Shown piece after piece: positions 14,949 to 22,114 of a DNA stretch of 29,737 nt (position 1 is its first letter; every line of letters starts with the position of its first letter). Under the pieces are notes generated by a model. It saw nothing but the letters and a program-made list of their open reading frames with translations. It had not been told where the DNA came from and ran no database searches. The DNA lies in contig DATHAA010000036.1 of NCBI GenBank assembly GCA_035296905.1, forward strand, positions 1 to 29,737, in the 5' to 3' direction. Source of the DNA: DATEOR01 sp035296905 (GTDB lineage Bacteria > Actinomycetota > Thermoleophilia > Gaiellales > Gaiellaceae). Both the position numbers and the translations under genes were made by a program.

Positions 14949-15219
14949 GTGAGACGGTTTCTGCTCGTCGCGGCGCTGGCTCTCGCGGTTGCGCGAGACC
15001 GACCTCTTCGAGCACCTCTTCCAGGCCGATGTCCGTAACCGAAAGGGCCGGGTTGTCGGGACGCGCCCCGTAACGGCGGGCGGCGGCCACTGGCACAGAA
15101 CCGTGCGCTACGAGTGGTCGACGCGCAACCTGGCACCTTCGAGGTCGTGGACTTCTCCGAGCAGGACGTCGCTCAGCTGCATCGCGCAGATCCGCGTCCC
15201 GCTCGCGCCCGCTCCCTAG
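14949..15219 (+). pseudogene. Remnant of a small exported protein
   Basis: The space between the GH3 and VanW-family genes (about 320 nt) holds only a broken gene. A GTG at 14949 begins RRFLLVAALALAV, a signal-peptide-like start. Sensible sequence then continues in a second frame (LRETDLFEHLFQADVRNRKG, RYEWSTRN) and a third (QPGTFEVVDFSEQDVAQLHRADP). Two frameshifts are needed to join them. The family is not recognised; function unknown. Confidence 0.45.
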
Positions 15220-15244
15220 CGTCTGACCGCCGGGCGGCGGTTGC

Positions 15245-15250
15245 TAGAGT
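15245..15250 (+). promoter_or_regulatory. Candidate -10 box (TAGAGT) for the VanW-family gene
   Basis: TAGAGT lies 11 nt before the ATG at 15262, with no Shine-Dalgarno between them, consistent with a very short or absent leader. Confidence 0.35.
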
Positions 15251-15261
15251 CGAACCCTTCG

Positions 15262-17139
15262 ATGAGGGCGGAGGCCGGCGTCGGTTCGGTCCGTAAGGGC
15301 CGGAGGTCCCGTGCGCGGCGGGACCGTCTTGCCGTGGTCCGGCGCAGGTGGAAGATGATCGTCGCCTTCATCGGGGTCATCCTCCTCGGAGTGCTTTTCG
15401 TCGGCTTCGCCTACTCCGGGTCCCCGGACGTCGTTGCCGAGGGCGTCACGGTCTCGGGCCAGGACGTCGGAGGCCTTTCCGCAGCCGAGGCCCGGGCCAG
15501 GCTTGATGCCCGAGCCCACACGCTTGCCACCGAGCCGGTCGTCTTCACGGGAGCCGGGCGCCGCTGGTCGATCGCCCCGGCGCAGCTCGCCGTCCGCGGC
15601 GACTGGACCGCCGCCTCGACGGAGGCCGTCGAGCGCGGAGACGGCACGGTGCCGTTTCGCGGGCTCAAGCGTCTGGAGCTTCGGCTCTTCGGCACCGACG
15701 TCGAGCCGGCGGCGCGCGCCGATGCAGCCGCCCTCGAGCGCCAGGTCGGCGTGATTTCGAAGCAGGTGGACGTGGACGGGCGCGAGGCGGCGATCGTGCT
15801 TCGCAACGGAGAGCCGGTCGTGATCCCCGGTGAGGCGAGTCGCAGCCTCGACGCTGTCGCGGCGGGGAAGACGATCGTTACCGCCCTGGCGGCCCTCCAG
15901 CGCGAAGGTCCGGTCGCCCTGCCGATCAAGATCACGCCTCCTACGGTGGGAGAAGACGCGCTCGCGGCGGTCGCCCAGCAGGTACGGATCGCGCTCTCAG
16001 GTCCCGTGGTATTCGCTTACAAGGGCGTGCACCTCACGGTCTCGCCCCCGCAGATCGCCTCATTCCTGGAGCTCCCGCACGACGGCCAGAGCGAGCTTCG
16101 GATCGGCGGCCCGGACGCCAAGGAGTACTTCGAGAACCTGAGCCGCGCGGTCGCGCGCGCGCCGCGCGAGGTCGACTTCAGCGTCGACGACGCGGGGAAG
16201 GCACACGTGATCCCGTCGCGCGACGGCCGCAAGCTCGACGTCGAGGCCACGGAGAAGACCCTTCTCGCCGCGGCGCTTCGGACGGTCAACCGCACCGCCC
16301 AGATCGTCGTCGTCGCCGCCGAGCCCAAGCTCTCGACCGAGCGCGCGAACACCCTTGGGATCACCGGCCTCGTCGGGCGCTACACGACCTTCTACGGCGG
16401 CGACTCGAACCGGATCCACAACGTGCAGCTCGTCGCGGAGCTCATCGACCGGCACATGATCGCGCCGCACTCGACCTTCTCCTTCAACAAGACGACGGGC
16501 GAGCGGAACGCAGCCCAGGGCTTCCTCGAGGCGCCAGTGATCATCAACGGCGAGCTCAAGACCGGTCTCGGCGGCGGCGTCTGCCAGGTCTCGACGACGG
16601 TCTTCAACGCGGCCTTCGAGGCGGGGCTCCCGATCACCTCGCGGACGAACCACGCGCTCTACATCGACCACTACCCGCTCGGCCGCGACGCGACGGTCGA
16701 CTACCCGGACACCGACCTCACCTTCCAGAACGACTCCGACCACTGGATCCTCGTCCGCACTATCGTCGGCTCGTCCTCTCTCACGGTTCGGTTGTTCGGA
16801 ACGCCGCTGCACCGCCGAGTCGAGGCGCAGACCTCGCCCCTGAAGGAGACCGGGCGGCCCCCGGTCAAGCGGGTGCCCGCCTCCCACCTGTTCGTCGGAG
16901 AGAAGGTCCTGGAGGAGTACGGTCAGCCCTCGCGCTCAGTCTCGGTTCGCCGGCTCGTCTACGACGCGAAGGGCAAGCTCCTCTTCGATACGACGTGGTA
17001 TTCGAACTACCTCGCCGAACCGAAGGTCGTCCGCTATGGGACGAAGGCCGTGCCCGTCGAGGAACCGACGACGACGCAGACGCACACGGGAACGACGACC
17101 GGCACGACCACCGAAGGCGGGACGACGACCACCCGTTAG
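15262..17139 (+). CDS. VanW/YoaR-family membrane-anchored cell-wall protein
   Basis: A 625-residue envelope protein. A basic cytoplasmic tail (RKGRRSRARRDR) leads to one transmembrane helix (MIVAFIGVILLGVLFVGFAY). An extracellular region with peptidoglycan-binding-like repeats (VSGQDVGGLSAAEARARL and a second copy-like segment) follows. The VanW domain (about nt 16380-16800) has FYGGDSNRIHN, FSFNKTTGERN, GLGGGVCQVSTT and HALYIDHYPLGRDATVDY. A G5-like segment and a Thr-rich low-complexity tail (ACG repeats) end the protein. Role in wall metabolism is inferred; VanW itself has no proven enzymatic activity. An in-frame TTG at 15241 is an alternative start. Confidence 0.9.
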   Translation: MRAEAGVGSVRKGRRSRARRDRLAVVRRRWKMIVAFIGVILLGVLFVGFAYSGSPDVVAEGVTVSGQDVGGLSAAEARARLDARAHTLATEPVVFTGAGRRWSIAPAQLAVRGDWTAASTEAVERGDGTVPFRGLKRLELRLFGTDVEPAARADAAALERQVGVISKQVDVDGREAAIVLRNGEPVVIPGEASRSLDAVAAGKTIVTALAALQREGPVALPIKITPPTVGEDALAAVAQQVRIALSGPVVFAYKGVHLTVSPPQIASFLELPHDGQSELRIGGPDAKEYFENLSRAVARAPREVDFSVDDAGKAHVIPSRDGRKLDVEATEKTLLAAALRTVNRTAQIVVVAAEPKLSTERANTLGITGLVGRYTTFYGGDSNRIHNVQLVAELIDRHMIAPHSTFSFNKTTGERNAAQGFLEAPVIINGELKTGLGGGVCQVSTTVFNAAFEAGLPITSRTNHALYIDHYPLGRDATVDYPDTDLTFQNDSDHWILVRTIVGSSSLTVRLFGTPLHRRVEAQTSPLKETGRPPVKRVPASHLFVGEKVLEEYGQPSRSVSVRRLVYDAKGKLLFDTTWYSNYLAEPKVVRYGTKAVPVEEPTTTQTHTGTTTGTTTEGGTTTTR

Positions 17140-17558
17140 CCGCGTTCGGCTTCGGCGATCCCTTCGGCGAGCCAGGTCGGCATCCGCGTCGGGCGCAGCG
17201 TCGTCGCGTCCACGCAGGCGTGGCCCGTCCAGCCTTCGGCGATCTTCGTCTGGGGCTCGTTCAGCCGCTCCATGACGTACTCGAAGCGGAACCGTGCTCC
17301 GCGCAGATGTGTCACGCGCGTGTGGATCCGCAGCTCGTCGTCGAAGCCGCACGGCGCTAGGTAGCGGACGTATGCCTCGATCGTGAGCGCCTCGACTCCC
17401 GATTCGATGAGCCCGCGGTAGCCGCCTGGGAAGCGACCGAGGTATGTGACGCGCGCAACTTCGAACCAGTTCAGGTAGACGGCGTTGTTCGCGATTCCCT
17501 GCGCGTCGGTCTCGCTGAAGCGAACGCGAACGTCGACGGAGAAGTGGTAGCCCTCCAT
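17136..17558 (-). CDS. Hotdog-fold acyl-CoA thioesterase (4HBT/YbgC-like)
   Basis: A 140-residue single hotdog domain. The family signature is RFSETDAQGIANNAVYLNWFEVAR, where the Asp of ETDAQG matches the catalytic Asp of YbgC and 4-hydroxybenzoyl-CoA thioesterases. The length is typical. It hydrolyses an acyl-CoA of unknown chain. The stop codon overlaps that of the convergent VanW-family gene (TTAG). It starts at ATG 17558, divergent from the DUF4349 lipoprotein gene 64 bp away. Confidence 0.9.
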   Translation of the reverse strand: MEGYHFSVDVRVRFSETDAQGIANNAVYLNWFEVARVTYLGRFPGGYRGLIESGVEALTIEAYVRYLAPCGFDDELRIHTRVTHLRGARFRFEYVMERLNEPQTKIAEGWTGHACVDATTLRPTRMPTWLAEGIAEAERG

Positions 17559-17622
17559 GGGCCGGGAACTTTCTCAGCCTTCCGCATGTCGAAGCAAGCG
17601 TCATGGCGCTAAGGAGGCAGAG

Positions 17623-18486
17623 ATGAAGAAGCTGGCGCTGCTCGTCCCACTCGCACTCGCGCTCGCTGTGAGCGCATGCAGCTCAGGGGGCTCGGAAAGC
17701 TCGGCCGGCTCGACCGGTGGCGGCGGGGCCGCGAAGGGATCCGTCGAGGCGGGCGCGGGCGGGGCCGTGCCTAAGGCGAGCGACCGCTCGGTCTCTTCCT
17801 CGGCGGTCCCGCAGATGGGCCCGCAGGTCGTGAAGACGGCGAGCCTCGGTCTCCGGATCGCGCACGGGAGCTTCGAGGACAAGGTGGGCGAGGCGCACGC
17901 GGCCGCCGATGCCTTCGGAGGCTTCGTCGTCGAGTCGTTTGCCTCGCAGGGGAGCGGCAAGCGGATCGCGGAGGGCTCGCTCGTTCTTCGCATCCCCGCC
18001 GAGAGCTACGACAGCGCTCTCTCGCGCCTGCGGCAACTCGGCAAGGTCGAGTCGCTCGAAGAGAGCGGTCAGGACGTCTCGAAGGAGTTCGTCGACCTGA
18101 ATGCGCGGATCCGCCAGCTGCGCGCGGTCGAGGCGCAGCTCCTGGAGCTGCTGGAGCGTGCAGACGACGTCCCCGCTGCGCTTGCGGTCCAGAACCAGCT
18201 CTCCCAGGTGCAGCTCGACCTCGAGCAGGCGCGTGGCCGCCTGCAGTACCTCGACAACCGTGTCGCGTTCGCGACGATCTCGATGAGCATGCACGAGCTC
18301 GGCGTCGTCGCACCGCAAGATGACGGCTTCGGCATCGTCGACGCGTGGGCGACGGCGGGCTCCGCCTTCCTCACTCTCGTCGGCTGGCTCTTCGTCGGGA
18401 TTGCCGTTGCCGCGCCCGTGTTGATCCTGCTCGGCCTCGGCTTCCTCGTCGGCCGCGAGGTCAGGAGGCGTCTCGCACACGCTTAG
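17623..18486 (+). CDS. DUF4349 lipoprotein
   Basis: A 287-residue lipoprotein. The signal peptide ends at a lipobox AVSAC (Cys19), followed by a Gly/Ser-rich linker. The DUF4349 region follows: VVKTASLGLRIAHGSFEDKV, GGFVVESFASQG, GSLVLRIPAESYDSALSRL, and a coiled coil (about 155-210) with the VPAALAVQNQLSQVQLDLEQARGRLQYLDNRV signature. A C-terminal transmembrane helix (FLTLVGWLFVGIAVAAPVLILLGLGFLV) ends in a basic tail. It starts at ATG 17623 behind a strong AAGGAGG at 17611-17617, one of the few classical ribosome sites here. Its function is unknown; an envelope sensor or structural role is guessed. Confidence 0.9.
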   Translation: MKKLALLVPLALALAVSACSSGGSESSAGSTGGGGAAKGSVEAGAGGAVPKASDRSVSSSAVPQMGPQVVKTASLGLRIAHGSFEDKVGEAHAAADAFGGFVVESFASQGSGKRIAEGSLVLRIPAESYDSALSRLRQLGKVESLEESGQDVSKEFVDLNARIRQLRAVEAQLLELLERADDVPAALAVQNQLSQVQLDLEQARGRLQYLDNRVAFATISMSMHELGVVAPQDDGFGIVDAWATAGSAFLTLVGWLFVGIAVAAPVLILLGLGFLVGREVRRRLAHA

Positions 18487-18504
18487 CCGTCGCGCAGGTG
18501 CGGG

Positions 18505-18533
18505 TAAGGTCCCTTCGAAACCGAACGGAGGGA
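18505..18533 (+). promoter_or_regulatory. -10 box and Shine-Dalgarno of the Lys-rich protein gene
   Basis: TAAGGT (18505-18510) is followed by a short leader with GGAGGGA (18527-18533), 4 nt before the ATG at 18538. This is a normal leadered arrangement and contrasts with the leaderless-looking genes around it. Confidence 0.4.
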
Positions 18534-18537
18534 TCTG

Positions 18538-18969
18538 ATGGCAAGCAAGAAACCAAGCGACGGCGGGATGGTGAACCGGCTTGCCGGACGGGGCGAAGAA
18601 GCGGTCACGCGGCTCGTCGAGGAGCTGAGCAAGAACCCGCGCGTGACCGACGCGCTCAGCAGGGTCATGGACGCGAAGACCAAGATCGACCAGAGCGCCC
18701 GAGGAGCAGCCGCGCAGGCCGGCCTCGCCGCAGCGGGCGAGCTCAAGGAGCTCCGCAAGCAGATCGAGCGGCTCGAGCGCCGGCTGGCGAAGCTCGAGTC
18801 GGCCGACCAGCCTGCCGCCAAGAAGACGACAGCCAAGGAGGCAGAGACGAAGAAGACTCCGACCGCGAAGAAGCGCACCACGGTGAAGAAGGACGCGGAG
18901 AAGGCTCCGTCGCCCTCGCCCGGCCGATCGATCGGTGGCGGCAGCGGACGCGGCTCGAGCGCTTCCTAG
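18538..18969 (+). CDS. Coiled-coil protein with Lys/Thr-rich basic tail
   Basis: A 143-residue cytoplasmic protein of unknown family. Residues 10-60 are predicted helical (NRLAGRGEEAVTRLVEELS, ALSRVMDAKTKID). A heptad-like coiled coil follows (ELKELRKQIERLERRLAKLES). The tail from about residue 90 is rich in Lys, Ala and Thr (PAAKKTTAKE, KKTPTAKKRTTVKK), like the DNA-binding tails of mycobacterial HupB or of some granule-associated proteins. Binding to DNA or RNA is plausible but unproven. It lies 3 nt from the convergent lipid kinase and has its own promoter and ribosome site. Confidence 0.75.
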   Translation: MASKKPSDGGMVNRLAGRGEEAVTRLVEELSKNPRVTDALSRVMDAKTKIDQSARGAAAQAGLAAAGELKELRKQIERLERRLAKLESADQPAAKKTTAKEAETKKTPTAKKRTTVKKDAEKAPSPSPGRSIGGGSGRGSSAS

Positions 18970-18972
18970 GCA

Positions 18973-19905
18973 CTAAGTCGGAACTCGCAGGCGGAGGGCG
19001 CCCGGCACGACCTCGAAGGTCGCCGGCGTCGTCCCTGGCTGCTCCCCGTCGAGCTCGACGGGGAGCGGAGTCGCGGCATCGACGAGCACCGTTGCGCCGC
19101 GGAGCTCTTCAGCCTTCGGGTGCGGGAGATGCGTTCCCCGGTAGATCTTCGGCAGGGTCTGGACGAGGTCGCGCTTTGTCACATCTCCGATGAGGAGAAC
19201 GTCGAAGAGCCCGTCGTCCGGCTTTGCGTTGGGCGTCAAGTGCATTCCGCCTCCGAGCCACTCGCAGTTGGCGACGATGACGTCGAGCATGCTGCCTTCG
19301 CGATGCTCGTCGCCGACGTCCACGGAAACCTCGACGTTCCGCCAGCGGGCAAAGACGGCCAACGTCGCCCAAAGGAAAGACACCTGGCCGCCGAGCGCCT
19401 TCGACGTCGAGTTCGCCCGCATCGCCACCGCGCCGCTCATGCCGGCGCTCGCGACGTTGACGAAGAATGCGCTTCCCTCCGCGCCGTCCCAGGCTCGGTA
19501 GGACACCTTGCCCGCGTCAATCGCGCGCACGGCGCCGTCCCGTGCGACCACGAGCGCCTCGTCGACCTTCGTCGGGATCCCGAAGGTCCGCACGAAGTCG
19601 GTCCCCGTACCCCGTGGAATGACGGCGAGCTCGACCTCATTCCCGGCGCCGACGGAGAGGAGGCCGTTGGCCGCCTCGTTCACGGTTCCGTCTCCGCCGA
19701 CAACCACCACGCGCTTCGCTCCCATGCCGACAGCTCGCTCGGCGATGCGGGAAATCCCGCCGGGGCCGTCGCTGAAGAGTGTCTCGCCCTCCAGGCCCGC
19801 TACAGCCGCTCGGTGCGCGATCTCGGGCCAGGCCCGCCTGGTAGAGCCGTTGGCCGAGGCCGGGTTGACGAGGAAGACCGTGGGTGGTTGAGCCGGTCGC
19901 GTCAC
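18973..19905 (-). CDS. Diacylglycerol kinase-like lipid kinase
   Basis: A 310-residue protein of the DAGK catalytic-domain family (DgkB/YegS/LCB5-like), which phosphorylates diacylglycerol or another lipid with ATP. It shows FLVNPASANGSTRR at the N-terminus, the nucleotide motif VVVGGDGTVNEAANGL, IPRGTGTDFVRTFGIP, and PNAKPDDGLFDVLLIGDV near the C-terminus. The GTG at 19905 was chosen because GGAG lies 5 nt upstream; a TTG at 19947 would add 14 residues. An 18-bp palindrome lies about 50 nt upstream. Confidence 0.9.
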   Translation of the reverse strand: MTRPAQPPTVFLVNPASANGSTRRAWPEIAHRAAVAGLEGETLFSDGPGGISRIAERAVGMGAKRVVVVGGDGTVNEAANGLLSVGAGNEVELAVIPRGTGTDFVRTFGIPTKVDEALVVARDGAVRAIDAGKVSYRAWDGAEGSAFFVNVASAGMSGAVAMRANSTSKALGGQVSFLWATLAVFARWRNVEVSVDVGDEHREGSMLDVIVANCEWLGGGMHLTPNAKPDDGLFDVLLIGDVTKRDLVQTLPKIYRGTHLPHPKAEELRGATVLVDAATPLPVELDGEQPGTTPATFEVVPGALRLRVPT

Positions 19906-19954
19906 CGCGGCTCCGGCGCGCGAAAAGCGAGGTGGGCAAGGACGCAAGGAGTAG

Positions 19955-19972
19955 CCGTATCCGGTGATACGG
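19955..19972. promoter_or_regulatory. 18-bp inverted repeat upstream of the lipid kinase
   Basis: CCGTATC and GATACGG form perfect 7-bp arms around a 4-nt centre. It is placed about 50 nt before the GTG of the lipid kinase gene, in a position suitable for an operator or a short leader hairpin. No cognate regulator is obvious nearby. Confidence 0.4.
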
Positions 19973-20029
19973 GTGCGACTGAGGACGCCGCCCGCCGACG
20001 CTTTGCAGCCGTCCGGAGGCCGGTGAATG

Positions 20030-20055
20030 CGGCCGGTTCAGCCACTAACCGGCCG
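20030..20055 (-). terminator. Hairpin at the stop codon of the nucleoside phosphorylase gene
   Basis: Perfect 9-bp arms (CGGCCGGTT / AACCGGCCG) with an 8-nt loop span the TAG of the minus-strand gene. There is no T run after it, so it is either a U-less actinobacterial-type terminator or an mRNA 3'-end stabiliser. Confidence 0.45.
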
Positions 20056-20755
20056 TGACCGTGCCGAGCGCGAGCTCGGTCATCTGGTCGACGGCCGCCT
20101 TCATTTCCTCGTCCGAGATTCGCACGAACTCGCCTTCGACCACGACGTCGCTGACCGTGAGGAGGCAGCCCGCCTTGAAGCCGCGCAGCGCCCCGAGCGT
20201 GAAGAGCACGGCGGCTTCCATCTCGACGGCGAGGATGCCTCGGTCGGACCAGCGCTGGGCCCGCTGCTTGTCCGGGTCGTAGAAGATGTCGCTCGAGACG
20301 ATCGGCCCGACGCGCACGGGCTTGCCGAGCTCCTTCGCCGCGTGAACGGCGCCGTGGACGAGCTCCCAGTCGGCCGTAGGCGTGTGCGACTCGCCGGCGA
20401 GATAGTGGATCGCCGTCGCATCCTGCGGAACGGCGGAAACGGCGACGATCAGGTCGCCGAGCTTCAGGTCGGGCTGGAGGCCGCCGCAGGTGCCGATCCT
20501 GAGGACCCGCTTCACGCCGAGCATGTGGAGCTCTTCGATCACGATCGCGGCCGAGGGGCAGCCCATCCCGGTGGACTGCACGGAGACCGGCTTGCCGTTG
20601 AACGTGCCGGTGTAGCCGAGCATCCCGCGCTCCCAGTTCTTCTGCTCGGCTCCGTCGAGGAAGTTCTCTGCGATGTACTTGGCGCGCAGAGGGTCGCCGG
20701 GAACGAGGCACGCCTCTGCGTAGTCGCCTTTCTCAGCTCGAACATGTATTGGCAT
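20045..20755 (-). CDS. deoD: Purine nucleoside phosphorylase, DeoD type
   Basis: A 236-residue phosphorylase of the hexameric NP-I (DeoD) group, cleaving purine nucleosides with phosphate to base and (deoxy)ribose-1-phosphate for salvage. It starts MPIHVRAEKGD like other DeoD proteins, with GDPLRAKYIAENFL, TGMGCPSAAIVIEEL, RIGTCGGLQ, SSDIFYDPD and AVEMEAAVLFTLG. The loop TVSDVVVEGE aligns with the catalytic Asp region (usually SDH). The ATG at 20755 gives the canonical N-terminus; an upstream start would overlap the divergent acetyltransferase. A 9-bp hairpin spans its stop. With the HPRT domain at 23.1-23.7 kb it forms part of purine salvage. Confidence 0.92.
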   Translation of the reverse strand: MPIHVRAEKGDYAEACLVPGDPLRAKYIAENFLDGAEQKNWERGMLGYTGTFNGKPVSVQSTGMGCPSAAIVIEELHMLGVKRVLRIGTCGGLQPDLKLGDLIVAVSAVPQDATAIHYLAGESHTPTADWELVHGAVHAAKELGKPVRVGPIVSSDIFYDPDKQRAQRWSDRGILAVEMEAAVLFTLGALRGFKAGCLLTVSDVVVEGEFVRISDEEMKAAVDQMTELALGTVTAG

Positions 20756-20775
20756 GCGGGTTATCGTCCCCGGCA

Positions 20776-21561
20776 ATGCCGCGCCTGGTCAAGCGGCCTT
20801 CGCTCGAGGAGATCCTCGACTTCTGCGCGCGAGAGCCGATCGAACGGGTCTTCCTGGAGGACGTGGCGCGGCGCGGCCTGGGCCGCTTCGCCGCTCTGCG
20901 GGACGGTGGGGAGCTCGTTGCGGTCTGCCATCTCGGGGCGAACCTCGTCCCTTCGGGCGTGGGGGCGGGGGCTTTCGCGAAGATCGCCGCGCGCTCCCGG
21001 CCGCGAATGCTGATCGGCGACGAGCGCGCGGTCACCGATCTCTGGGAGGCCGCGCGCGACTACCTCCCTGGCGTGCGCGAGGACCGGCCCGGGCAGCCCG
21101 TGTACGTCCTCGAGCAGGAGCCCGCCACCGGCGGCTCGGCGCTCCGCGCGGCCACCCTTCACGACCTCGAGCTTCTCATCCGCACATCGGCCGCGGCGTT
21201 CCTCGAGGAGGTCGGCATCGACGCCTATGCCCGCGACCCGGCGCTCTTCGAGTGGCGCACCCGGACACAGATCGAGGAAGGCCGCAGCTGGCTCTGGGAG
21301 GAGAGCGGGACGATCCTCTTCAAGGCAGAGGCCTCCGCCTGGACGGACCGCACCGTGCAGCTGCAGCAGGTCTGGGTCGATCCCTCCGTACGGGGAAGAG
21401 GCTACGGGAAGCGCGGCCTCGCCGACCTCTGCCGCCTGCTCCTCGCGCGCACCCCATCCGTCTGCCTCTTCGTGCGGCCCGAGAACACGGCCGCGATCGC
21501 CCTCTACGACTCGATTGGCATGCGGCGCGTCGGCGCGTACCGCTCGCTCATCTTCGAGTAG
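20776..21561 (+). CDS. DUF4081-GNAT family N-acetyltransferase
   Basis: A 261-residue two-domain protein: an N-terminal DUF4081-like domain (about 1-120, with FLEDVARRGLGRF and GELVAVCHLGANLVP) and a C-terminal GNAT domain. The acetyl-CoA motif A is QQVWVDPSVRGRGYGKRGL, with ENTAAIALYDSIGM near the end. The acceptor is unknown. The architecture matches actinobacterial GNATs such as the Rv2867c type; this is recalled, not searched. A TATCGT box (20762-20767) lies 8 nt before the ATG. The divergent nucleoside phosphorylase start is 20 nt away. Confidence 0.87.
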   Translation: MPRLVKRPSLEEILDFCAREPIERVFLEDVARRGLGRFAALRDGGELVAVCHLGANLVPSGVGAGAFAKIAARSRPRMLIGDERAVTDLWEAARDYLPGVREDRPGQPVYVLEQEPATGGSALRAATLHDLELLIRTSAAAFLEEVGIDAYARDPALFEWRTRTQIEEGRSWLWEESGTILFKAEASAWTDRTVQLQQVWVDPSVRGRGYGKRGLADLCRLLLARTPSVCLFVRPENTAAIALYDSIGMRRVGAYRSLIFE

Positions 21562-21596
21562 TGACGATCGACCACGTGGCCACACCGAAATGGGTG

Positions 21597-22086
21597 ATGG
21601 CGGCGCCTGCTCGAGCCGCCGATGATCCGTCCATCTTGCGGCGAATCGGCGTCATTGCGGCGACGCTCGTTCTCGTTGCGCTCTCCAGCGGCTGCGGTGG
21701 CAGCCAGAGCGTGCACGGCACAGCTGTGGCCCCACCGATCAGAAGTTCATCCAGACCGCTTCGGCTGACATGGTCGGGCTCGGTGTCCTTAACGCGGACT
21801 ACCAGAGCGGCGCCGTCGAGGCCAAGGACGTTTCTCAGCAGGCGTTCGACTCGGCCGTGCGCATCCAGCACGCCGACCCCAGGATCCCTCGCTCAAGACC
21901 GCTCAGCGCTACCTGGACGCGATGTTCCAGGAGTACGGCACCGCCGTCACGATTCAGGCCAAAGGCGGCGAGGCCGGCGAGCGCATGTACCGGGCGTACG
22001 GGCTCGCCAACTTCGCCCACGACGTGCTCACACAGGCCCAGCCGGCCCTCTACAAACGAGGTTGCGATGTCGGACCATTGCTCTGA
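21597..22086 (+). pseudogene. Decayed lipoprotein gene
   Basis: The first frame encodes a signal peptide with lipobox (RRIGVIAATLVLVALSSGC, then GGSQS). The frame then shifts between about 21711 and 21725, after which CGPTDQKFIQTASADMVGLG and QQAFDSAVRIQHADPR are readable. A second shift near 21883, consistent with one lost base, leads to SLKTAQRYLDAMFQEYGTAV and a proper stop at 22084-22086. The rest of the sequence stays coherent, so the decay is recent or due to two base-call errors. An intact product would be a lipoprotein of about 160 residues. Family not recognised. The start could also be GTG 21594 or TTG 21636. Confidence 0.65.
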
Positions 22087-22102
22087 GCCGGGGGCTACGC
22101 CG

Positions 22103-22108
22103 TAAAAT
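22103..22108 (+). promoter_or_regulatory. -10 box (TAAAAT) for the leaderless TilS-HPRT gene
   Basis: TAAAAT, the best -10 hexamer in the window, lies 6 nt before the GTG at 22115. No Shine-Dalgarno fits between them. Confidence 0.5.
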
Positions 22109-22114
22109 TGGTTC

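Noticed and set aside
17040..17136. ACG-rich repeat as a tandem repeat or CRISPR-like element
   Set aside because: It is the Thr-rich low-complexity tail of the VanW-family protein, in frame, with no spacers.
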